Below, one piece after another: positions 7,924 through 13,775 of a stretch of 25,338 nucleotides of DNA; within the stretch, counting starts at the first letter, position 1; each line of letters starts with the position of its first letter. Location: positions 1 through 25,338 of the forward strand of contig CAZOPF010000085.1 of NCBI GenBank assembly GCA_964581605.1, in the 5' to 3' direction. The notes under the pieces are model-generated. The model searched no databases, had not been told where the DNA came from, and worked only from the letters and a program-made list of their open reading frames with translations. The position numbers were made by a program, and so were the translations under genes. Source of the stretch: CAADGU01 sp964581605. GTDB lineage: Bacteria > Chloroflexota > Anaerolineae > Promineifilales > Promineifilaceae.

Positions 7924-9045
7924 ATGGATAGACGTTGGCGATTGCCGATCATGGCGTTGGTGATGGTGGCGTTGTTGGCCGGTTTGTGGGCAGGATTATT
8001 GCGATTGGGGTGGGGCTGGCCAGCGCTACGGCCGTTGCTCCCCTCTTTGCATGGCCCGCTCATGGTTTCCGGCTTTCTCGGTACGCTGATTTGTTTGGAA
8101 CGGGGGGTGGCGTTGGGGACAGTGGGCAGTAAACAGTTAGCCGTGAGCAGTGAGCAGTTAGCCGTGAGCGGTAAGCGGTGGTTGGTGGGCGCGGCCGTGA
8201 CGGGGATAGGGGCGTTGTGGTTGATCATTGGGCTGCCGGTGGCGGTGGGACAGGTATTGGTGTTGCTGGGCAGTGGCTGGCTGACGGCCGTGTCCCTCTT
8301 TATTTATCGCCAACACCGGACGCTGTACACGGCCGTGATGGGCTTAGGCGCGTTGTGTTGGCTGGTGGGCAATGGGCTGTGGCTGGCCGGGTGGCCGGTA
8401 CATCGGCTGGTGGTCTGGTGGGCGGCGTTTCTTATTTTGACCATTGTGGGCGAGCGGCTGGAATTGAGCCGGGTGCAGCGATTGTCGCCAATGAGTTTCC
8501 GACTATTTGCGGTGGCTACGGCCGTGTTTGCTCTTGGTCTGCTGCTTTCATTGGTGTGGGCCGATGCTGGTATCCGCCTGAACAGCCTGGGGACGCTGGC
8601 GTTGGCCGCCTGGCTGTGGCGGTACGATCTGGCCCGGCGCACAGCCCGCCAACCGGCCATTACGGGGTATATCGGCCGTAATCTGCTGCTCGGTTATGGC
8701 TGGCTGGTGGTGGGCGGGCTGGCCGGGCTGGTTTGGGGGCAGTTGGTGGCCGGGCCGCATTATGATTTGTGGCTGCACGCTATTTTCCTGGGGTTTGCCT
8801 TTAGCATGATCTTCGCCCATGCGTTGATCATTTTCCCGGCCGTGACCGGTTTGCCGGTGGTCTACCACACCGGGTTTTACATTCCTATGTTTTTGTTGCA
8901 GGCGTCGCTGCTGCTGCGGCTGGCGGGTGATCTGTTCAATTTTTCGTTGCGGCAGTGGGGTGGTTTGCTCAATGCCCTCGCTATCCTGCTCTTTTTTGGC
9001 ATGGTGGGGGTGGGGTTGGTGCGCGGAAGAAAAGTAATTGAGTAA
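7924..9045 (+). CDS. Polytopic membrane protein, possibly NnrS-like
   Basis: The 373-residue protein is almost entirely hydrophobic, with roughly ten to twelve predicted membrane helices. Conserved-looking segments include HGPLMVSGFLGTLICLERG (about 40-58) and DLWLHAIFLGFAFSMIFAHA near 280-300. His residues lie in or near helices (HGPLM, LHAIFL, FAHAL, VYHTGF). This recalls NnrS, a heme- and copper-containing membrane protein of nitric-oxide stress, but I would not rest a name on it. The start is the ATG at 7924, just after the lon terminator; an upstream extension would read through lon. Residues ~66-84 are encoded by a heptamer array and give the duplicate SKQLAVS / SEQLAVS, probably an insertion between two helices. 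The last three residues and the stop come from an octamer array. Confidence 0.6.
   Translation: MDRRWRLPIMALVMVALLAGLWAGLLRLGWGWPALRPLLPSLHGPLMVSGFLGTLICLERGVALGTVGSKQLAVSSEQLAVSGKRWLVGAAVTGIGALWLIIGLPVAVGQVLVLLGSGWLTAVSLFIYRQHRTLYTAVMGLGALCWLVGNGLWLAGWPVHRLVVWWAAFLILTIVGERLELSRVQRLSPMSFRLFAVATAVFALGLLLSLVWADAGIRLNSLGTLALAAWLWRYDLARRTARQPAITGYIGRNLLLGYGWLVVGGLAGLVWGQLVAGPHYDLWLHAIFLGFAFSMIFAHALIIFPAVTGLPVVYHTGFYIPMFLLQASLLLRLAGDLFNFSLRQWGGLLNALAILLFFGMVGVGLVRGRKVIE
8121..8176 (+). repeat. Heptamer array inside a coding sequence (NGTNANC type)
   Basis: Eight contiguous 7-nt units, nearly all fitting NGTNANC, occupy 8121-8176 (for example AGTAAAC, AGTTAGC, CGTGAGC, AGTGAGC). Three units make 21 nt, so the frame is kept and the protein shows a 7-residue echo, SKQLAVS then SEQLAVS. 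The same family appears in the T-box linker at 13622-13642. Confidence 0.85.
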
Positions 9046-9081
9046 TTGGGTAATTCGGTAATTACCCAATTACCTGATCAC
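9034..9081. repeat. Octamer-period array at the 3' end of the membrane protein gene
   Basis: Six 8-nt units (GTAATTGA, GTAATTGG, GTAATTCG, GTAATTAC, CCAATTAC and a diverged last one) span 9034-9081. The units encode the final Val-Ile-Glu and the TAA stop of the upstream gene. They end just before the AAGGAG ribosome-binding site of the cupin gene. The mirrored halves can form a hairpin. Confidence 0.85.
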
Positions 9082-9096
9082 CCGAAGGAGTTTGTT

Positions 9097-9411
9097 ATGC
9101 ACGAAACGGTTGTCCAACAATTAGATGAACTGCTGCCGGAGATTACGGCCGAGACGATTGTCAGCCGCAAGGTGTTGGGCAATGAGGGGGCGAAGGTGAC
9201 GTTGTTTGGGTTTGCGGCGGGGGAGGAGCTCACGGAGCACACGGCCGCATGCCCGGCCATCCTGCATTTTTTAAGCGGTGAGGCGGATTTGCAGTTGGGG
9301 GCGGAACGGACAACGGCCGTGCCTGGAACCTGGATTTATATGCCTGCCAGACTGCCGCACAGTGTGTTTGCACGCACGGCCGTGACCATGCTGCTTTACC
9401 TGCTCACCTGA
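9097..9411 (+). CDS. Small single-domain cupin protein
   Basis: The 104-residue protein is one cupin barrel. The first motif region is GEELTEHTAACPAILHFLSGEADLQLG (about 42-68, with H48). The second is PGTWIYMPARLPHSVFA (about 76-92, with H88). Such minimal cupins usually bind a metal and act as sensors, isomerases or dioxygenases of unknown substrate. AAGGAG stands 6 nt before the ATG at 9097, which decides the start over the in-frame codon in the repeat at 9046. It follows the NnrS-like gene and could be cotranscribed with it, which would fit a metal- or redox-related pair, but that is inference. Confidence 0.85.
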   Translation: MHETVVQQLDELLPEITAETIVSRKVLGNEGAKVTLFGFAAGEELTEHTAACPAILHFLSGEADLQLGAERTTAVPGTWIYMPARLPHSVFARTAVTMLLYLLT

Positions 9412-9563
9412 CCAAAGGATCAACCAGTTTGGTCAAAGGATCATTCTCCGGCCCGGTCTTTTCAGGTATAACCAAGACGGTTTATTACAGGAAATAGTGG
9501 CTAGTTGTGGATGGTTGGTGCCAACTACCAGCCGCCATTTGGCAAGGAGTGTATCGGGATCGC

Positions 9564-10817
9564 ATGGGAACCCTTTTCCAAAATCGTAATTTTGTCCGGC
9601 TGTGGACGGCCGTGCTCATTTCCGGCATTGGTGATGTGCTGTACACCGTGGGCATCATGGTCACCATTTTTGAGAGTAGCGGCTCGGCGCTGCAAACGGC
9701 CGGGGTGATGGCCGCTTCTCTCCTGCCCATCTTTCTGCTCAGTCCGGTGGCGGGAGCGGTGGTGGACCGCCATTCGCGCCGCCGGGTGATGGTGACGGCC
9801 GATCTGGTGCGAGCGACGCTGGTATCCCTGCTGCTTGTTTTTACCTGGAGCAGCCAACTAAACCTGTGGCTGGTCTATCTGGTAGTGGCCGGGCTGGGGG
9901 CGATGACGGCGTTTTATACCCCGGCACGCATGGCGATCTTACCCGCCATTGTGAACCGCGATCAATTGGCGAAGGCAAATGGGGTCATCTCTGGCACGGT
10001 GCAGGGGACACAGGCGTTTGGCTATATTTTGGGTGGATTTCTGGTGGTGTGGGTGAGTTTGCGGGCGTTGGTGCTGCTGGATTTGTTGACCTTTCTGGCG
10101 GCGGCGGCCTTGATTAGCGCCATTCGTTTGGGAGCATCAGAGCGCGAACGGCGCAGCCAACAGGCGTTGGATGTGCCTTTGTGGCAGTCGGTGAAGGAAG
10201 GGATGCGTTATTTGCGCCAGCATGAACTGGCGCGGACGTTGGTGACGATGGAGTGGTTGGAGCATGTGCCGCATGGCGTGTGGACTTCGGCGCTGATGTT
10301 GGTCTTTGTGGAGCAGGCGCTGAATGCGGAGCCGCAGGTGTGGGGGCTGCAAAATGGGGCGTTTTATACGGGGGTGATGTTGGGGGCGGTGTTGGCTACG
10401 GCCGTGTCCGGCATCATCATGCGCTGGCCAGGGCGCATCATCATCGTCAATGCCTTTTTGATGGGCCTGTTAACCATCGTTTACGCCCAAACGAGCAGTG
10501 TGACTGTGACCATCATCGTCTCCGTCATGTATGGGCCGACCTTTGCCCTGCGGGATGTGGCCCAAAACACCTTGCTGCAAACGAGCGTGGATGAAGACAA
10601 ACTGGGGCGCGTCTATTCGCTGCGGGAGATGGGCTGGAATGTGGTCTTTTTGTTATCCGGTCTGACGTATGCGGCGCTGGTTGATCTGGGTGTGCCCGTC
10701 CGCGCCGTCTACATGCTGGCGGCGGCGGGCTATTTGCTCACGGCCGTGTATGCCCTTTCTTCCCGCGCCCTCCGCCGCAGCCGGATCGGGGTTGTACCCG
10801 TTATCGGTAATCCGTAA
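9564..10817 (+). CDS. MFS transporter (probable drug/siderophore exporter type)
   Basis: The 417-residue protein has about twelve membrane helices. Its MFS landmarks are SPVAGAVVDRHSRRRVMVTADLVRA (about 57-81, the loop 2-3 signature), FYTPARMAILPAIV and GTVQGTQAFGYILGG. These place it near the EntS/MFS_3 group of exporters; the substrate is unknown. The ATG at 9564 has AAGGAG about 14 nt upstream, which is far. A GTG at 9507 would add 19 residues that look unlike an MFS N-terminus. The last residues VIGNP and the TAA stop are formed by a heptamer array. Between the cupin stop and this gene (9412-9563) I see only a CAAAGGATCA direct repeat and no clear promoter. Confidence 0.85.
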   Translation: MGTLFQNRNFVRLWTAVLISGIGDVLYTVGIMVTIFESSGSALQTAGVMAASLLPIFLLSPVAGAVVDRHSRRRVMVTADLVRATLVSLLLVFTWSSQLNLWLVYLVVAGLGAMTAFYTPARMAILPAIVNRDQLAKANGVISGTVQGTQAFGYILGGFLVVWVSLRALVLLDLLTFLAAAALISAIRLGASERERRSQQALDVPLWQSVKEGMRYLRQHELARTLVTMEWLEHVPHGVWTSALMLVFVEQALNAEPQVWGLQNGAFYTGVMLGAVLATAVSGIIMRWPGRIIIVNAFLMGLLTIVYAQTSSVTVTIIVSVMYGPTFALRDVAQNTLLQTSVDEDKLGRVYSLREMGWNVVFLLSGLTYAALVDLGVPVRAVYMLAAAGYLLTAVYALSSRALRRSRIGVVPVIGNP

Positions 10818-10827
10818 TCGGTAATCG
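10800..10827 (+). repeat. Heptamer array (GTAATCG) across the MFS stop codon
   Basis: Four 7-nt units begin at 10800, 10807, 10814 and 10821 (GTTATCG, GTAATCC, GTAATCG twice). The TAA stop of the MFS gene lies inside the third unit. Confidence 0.8.
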
Positions 10828-10854
10828 GTCAGGTGGCAAGGCTATAACTAAATC

Positions 10855-10914
10855 ATCAAAGATTACGCAGATTTCACAGATTTTCTTTTCTGCGAAATCT
10901 GCGTAATCTTTGAT
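10855..10914. repeat. Perfect 21-bp inverted repeat upstream of the methyltransferase gene
   Basis: Positions 10855-10875 are the exact reverse complement of 10894-10914, with an 18-nt loop that can add a CAGA/TCTG pairing. The arms have a 9-nt rhythm (units such as GATTACGCA, GATTTCACA). The repeat ends 8 bp before the ATG at 10923, no Shine-Dalgarno follows it, and no T-run marks a terminator. Confidence 0.9.
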
Positions 10915-10922
10915 AAAACAGT

Positions 10923-11450
10923 ATGAATCACAACGATCATGTGCGATTATTGCAGAATGGTGTGCCACGTTCCGGTGGGGTCTGGGCTGACCTGGGGGCG
11001 GGTGAGGGGGCGTTTACGCTGGCGCTGGCAGAATTGATTGGGCCAGGGGGGACGATTTATGCGGTGGATCGCGACGGCCGTGCCCTGCCATCGCTCGAAA
11101 GACAGATGCGCCGCTCCTTCCCCCACATCACCCTGCACACCATTCAGGCCGACTTCACCCGCCCGCTTTCCCTGCCGCCGCTGGATGGGGTGGTCATGGC
11201 GAACTCGCTCCATTTTGTAGCCAGCAAGGGGCCGGTGTTGCAGCAGGTGAAGGGGTATTTGCGGAAAGGGGACGGCCGTCTGCTCATCGTCGAATACAAC
11301 AGCGATCAGGGCAACCAGTGGGTACCGTACCCTTTCTCTTACCAGACCTGGGCCAAACTGGCGCAGCAAGCCGGCTTCCGCCACACCGAACAATTAGCCA
11401 CCTACCCCAGCCGCTTCCTCCACGAAATCTACGCCGCCGCCAGTTGGTGA
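10923..11450 (+). CDS. Small class I SAM-dependent methyltransferase
   Basis: The 175-residue protein has the Rossmann methyltransferase motif I, ADLGAGEGAFT (22-32). IYAVDRDGRAL (about 45-55) holds the acidic residue that binds the SAM ribose, and DGVVMANSLHF (about 89-99) is the post-motif strand. The resemblance is to the UbiE/Methyltransf_11 group, and the acceptor substrate is unknown. The C-terminus YPSRFLHEIYAAASW is complete, with the stop inside an octamer array. It has no obvious ribosome-binding site because a long hairpin sits just upstream, so it may be leaderless or poorly translated. It is convergent with the ABC transporter gene. Confidence 0.82.
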   Translation: MNHNDHVRLLQNGVPRSGGVWADLGAGEGAFTLALAELIGPGGTIYAVDRDGRALPSLERQMRRSFPHITLHTIQADFTRPLSLPPLDGVVMANSLHFVASKGPVLQQVKGYLRKGDGRLLIVEYNSDQGNQWVPYPFSYQTWAKLAQQAGFRHTEQLATYPSRFLHEIYAAASW

Positions 11451-11509
11451 TGGGGTGAGCAGGTGATGAGGTGATGGAGTGAAACTGTTCACTGTTAACT
11501 GCTCACCTC
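11446..11509. repeat. Octamer array holding both stop codons of two convergent genes
   Basis: Eight 8-nt units span 11446-11509, the first four GGTGA-type (GGTGATGG, GGTGAGCA, GGTGATGA, GGTGATGG), then turning to the complementary form. The methyltransferase TGA (11448-11450) lies in the first unit. The stop of the ABC transporter gene (11503-11505, minus strand) lies in the last. AGTGAA and TTCACT at the centre form a short hairpin. Confidence 0.8.
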
Positions 11510-13308
11510 TCCCCCGTCTGCACGCGCCACAGTCCGGCATAAATCCCCGTATCTTGCACCGCCAGTTCCGCGTGGGTGCCTTGTTCACGCAGGATGCCGT
11601 TTTCCAGCACGAAGATGCGGTCGGCGTTGCGGATGGTGGAGAGGCGGTGGGCGATGACGATCATCGTGCGCCCCACCGAGATGCGCTCCATCGAACGCTG
11701 GATGGCTGCTTCCGTTTCGTTGTCTACGGAGGAAGTCGCTTCGTCCAGGATCAGGACGGGTGGGTCTTTGAGTACGGCGCGGGCGATGGAGATGCGCTGT
11801 CGCTGGCCGCCGGACAGCTTTTGGCCGCGTTCGCCGACAATGGTGTCATAGCCGTTGGGTAGTTGGGTGATGAATTCGTGTGCTTCGGCGATTTTGGCGG
11901 CCTCTACAATCTCGTCCAGGGTGGCGTCGAATGTGCCGTAGGCGATGTTTTCGCGCACGGTGCCATGAAATAAAAAGACATCCTGGCTGACCAGGCCGAT
12001 GGCCCGGCGCAGGTCGTGGGTGTGCAGGGTGCGGATGTCACGGCCGTCCAGACACACCTTTCCTTCGCCCACATCATAAAAGCGCAGCAGCAGCTTGATG
12101 AGCGTGCTCTTGCCGGAGCCGGTGGGGCCGACGATAGCGGCCGTTTCTCCAGCCGGAATGTGCAGCGATAGCTCTTTGATGACATGCGGCCGGTTGTCGG
12201 TGTACCCTTCATAATCGCGCCATTTATAGCGGAAATTGACCGCTTCAAAGGCGACCTCGCCGCGCACGTCGGCCAGGGGCAGGGGTTCAAGGCCATCGGG
12301 GATGGACGGCCGTGTGTCCAGCAAATCAAACACCCGGTTCGTAGAAGCCATGGCCCGCTGGTATAAATCCAACGTCTGCCCCAGGCGGGTGAGCGGCCAG
12401 AGCAGCCGTTGGGTCATAAACACCAACACGCTGTACACGCCCACATTCAACTCCCCCTGCACCACCAGCAGCCCGCCAAAAATCATAATGGCGGCAAAAC
12501 CGAGGACGATGATCATGCGAATGAGGGGTACAAAGGCGGAACTGAGTTGAATGGCGGCCTCGTTTTTCTGGCGATACAGCTCGCTTTGCTCATTGATACG
12601 GCCGACTTCATACGCTTCGGCCGTATAACTTTTCACGGTGGCAATACCACCCAGATTATTGCCCAGGAAGCCATTGAGAAAACCAACCTGTTCACGCACG
12701 GCCGCATATTTGGGCGCTAACTTCTGCTGGAATTTCAACGTCCCCCAAATCACAAACGGCATCGGCAAAATGGTCATCCAGGCCACCGACGGGGCCAGCA
12801 CAATAAACGCGCCGCCGATGACGATCACAGTGGTGATTAACTGAATAATGTCGTTTGCTCCTACATCTAAAAATCGCTCCAATTGGTTGATGTCATCGTT
12901 CAAGATGGACATCAATCCGCCGGTGCTGCGCTCTTCAAAATAGGCCATATCCAGCGTTTGCACATGGGTGTAGGTGTCCAGGCGTAAATCGTGCTGGATG
13001 TCTTGGGCCAGATTGCGCCACAAAACAGAGAAGAGGTATTCAAAGAGGGATTCCAGCGCCCAGATGAAGAGGGTGAAGAGACCTAAGGCGACCAATTGGC
13101 TTTGCACGGTGGCAAAACCGAGCCGGGCCATGAAGGAGTCTTCTTGCAAGACGACTATGTCTACAGCCATGCCAATGAGTACGGGTGGGGCCAGGTCGAA
13201 CAGTTTGTTGAGGACAGAGCAAATGGTGGCCAACGTCATCCGCCGCCGGTAGCGGTGGGAGTAGGCGGTTAATCGTTTAAGGGGGTGGGGGGTAGTGTGT
13301 GCGTTCAT
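11503..13308 (-). CDS. ABC exporter half-transporter (fused membrane and ATPase domains)
   Basis: The 601-residue protein has the usual layout of a type I ABC exporter half. The six-helix membrane domain is about residues 20-320, with coupling segments such as TGGLMSILNDDINQLERF. The ATPase has Walker A GPTGSGKST (394-402), the Q-loop near Q442, signature LSGGQ (498-502), Walker B VLILDE (518-523) and switch H554. It should work as a homodimer or heterodimer, exporting a lipid, drug or peptide; no partner half lies next to it. All catalytic residues are present. The start has no clear Shine-Dalgarno. It diverges from the valS leader across about 130 bp. Confidence 0.93.
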   Translation of the reverse strand: MNAHTTPHPLKRLTAYSHRYRRRMTLATICSVLNKLFDLAPPVLIGMAVDIVVLQEDSFMARLGFATVQSQLVALGLFTLFIWALESLFEYLFSVLWRNLAQDIQHDLRLDTYTHVQTLDMAYFEERSTGGLMSILNDDINQLERFLDVGANDIIQLITTVIVIGGAFIVLAPSVAWMTILPMPFVIWGTLKFQQKLAPKYAAVREQVGFLNGFLGNNLGGIATVKSYTAEAYEVGRINEQSELYRQKNEAAIQLSSAFVPLIRMIIVLGFAAIMIFGGLLVVQGELNVGVYSVLVFMTQRLLWPLTRLGQTLDLYQRAMASTNRVFDLLDTRPSIPDGLEPLPLADVRGEVAFEAVNFRYKWRDYEGYTDNRPHVIKELSLHIPAGETAAIVGPTGSGKSTLIKLLLRFYDVGEGKVCLDGRDIRTLHTHDLRRAIGLVSQDVFLFHGTVRENIAYGTFDATLDEIVEAAKIAEAHEFITQLPNGYDTIVGERGQKLSGGQRQRISIARAVLKDPPVLILDEATSSVDNETEAAIQRSMERISVGRTMIVIAHRLSTIRNADRIFVLENGILREQGTHAELAVQDTGIYAGLWRVQTGER

Positions 13309-13362
13309 GGGTGGAGTTTACCGGAGCGTACCATGAACGCCAAAAGTGGAGCAGGGAACCAT

Positions 13363-13402
13363 CTCATCGCCTCATCACCCCATCACCTTGCCATCTCCTC
13401 AT
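13363..13402. repeat. Octamer array (CTCATCNC) overlapping the valS promoter
   Basis: Units CTCATCGC, CTCATCAC, CCCATCAC and two diverged ones occupy 13363-13402 in 8-nt register. The -35 box of the valS promoter lies inside the array. Confidence 0.65.
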
Positions 13403-13417
13403 CATGTCAGGTATACT
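13388..13417 (+). promoter_or_regulatory. Sigma70-type promoter for the T-box/valS transcript
   Basis: TTGCCA (13388-13393) and TATACT (13412-13417) are 18 bp apart and lie just upstream of the first T-box stem, as expected for its transcription start near 13424. Both boxes match the consensus at five or six of the most important positions. Confidence 0.65.
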
Positions 13418-13621
13418 CTCGCCGCAATTGAACAAATAAAGATAGCGAGTGGGAGTAGTAGGCGGCGCCCCCCTGGAGAGAGCCGGTATCGTGGCTGAAA
13501 GTATCGGCAGGAACGGCCGTCGCCCAAGTCGCCCATGAATCGCTCCGGTGAATGGCAATAAAGCATTGCTGAGTAGCCTGAGTCGGGTAAGCCCGTTATA
13601 GCGTGAAGAGTGTTGGTAATT

Positions 13622-13642
13622 AGTGGACAGTCAACAGTGAAC
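13622..13642 (+). repeat. Three heptamers inside the T-box linker
   Basis: AGTGGAC, AGTCAAC and AGTGAAC lie in register between stem III and the antiterminator of the T-box RNA. They are the same type as the heptamers at 8121-8176. Three units are few, but the match of type and register is clear. Confidence 0.55.
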
Positions 13643-13677
13643 TGATTATCAAAAACAAGGTGGTACCGCGTGAGATG

Positions 13678-13708
13678 GCTCTCGTCCTTGAAAGGATGAG
13701 AGCTTTTT
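13678..13708 (+). terminator. T-box intrinsic terminator
   Basis: GCTCTCGTCCTT (13678-13689) pairs with AAGGATGAGAGC (13692-13703), followed by five T. Its 5' arm contains the CCTT that the T-box antiterminator would otherwise capture, so the two structures are exclusive. Confidence 0.92.
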
Positions 13709-13712
13709 GTTT

Positions 13713-13760
13713 GTAATTGAGTAATTACCTATTTACTCAATTACCCAATTACTCAATTAC
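13713..13760. repeat. Octamer-period array between T-box terminator and valS
   Basis: Six 8-nt units (GTAATTGA, GTAATTAC, CTATTTAC, TCAATTAC, CCAATTAC, TCAATTAC) fill 13713-13760. It is the same family as 37-76 and 9034-9081. It lies 1 nt before the AAAGGGG ribosome-binding site of valS, in transcribed leader RNA. Confidence 0.85.
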
Positions 13761-13775
13761 CAAAGGGGTTTTCAC

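Larger units (their letters stand above)
13441..13708 (+). promoter_or_regulatory. T-box leader, valine-specific, transcription-terminating type
   Basis: This leader senses uncharged tRNA-Val and lets RNA polymerase read into valS. Stem I can be drawn. GCGA and GUGGG (13445-13453) pair with CCCAU and UCGC (13532-13543), leaving a K-turn-like bulge. The loop-E strand AGUAGUA is at 13454-13460. The upper helix is GGCGGCG (13461-13467) with CGUCGCC (13518-13524). The specifier then falls on GUC (13528-13530), a valine codon, followed by a purine. AGAGAGCCGG (13477-13486) and GTGGCTGAAAG belong to upper stem I. The T-box core AACAAGGTGGTACCGCG is at 13654-13670; its UGGU bulge would pair with an ACCA tRNA end. 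CAAGG (13656-13660) can pair with CCTTG (13686-13690) as antiterminator. Confidence 0.93.

Noticed and set aside
13539..13541. AUC as the T-box specifier, which would make it isoleucine-type
   Set aside because: Pairing of GUGGG with CCCAU and GCGA with UCGC places this segment in the K-turn of lower stem I; GUC at 13528-13530 then falls in the specifier loop and agrees with valS.
37..13760. CRISPR array as an explanation of the spaced short repeats
   Set aside because: Units are 7-9 nt and directly adjacent with no spacers, and there are no cas genes.
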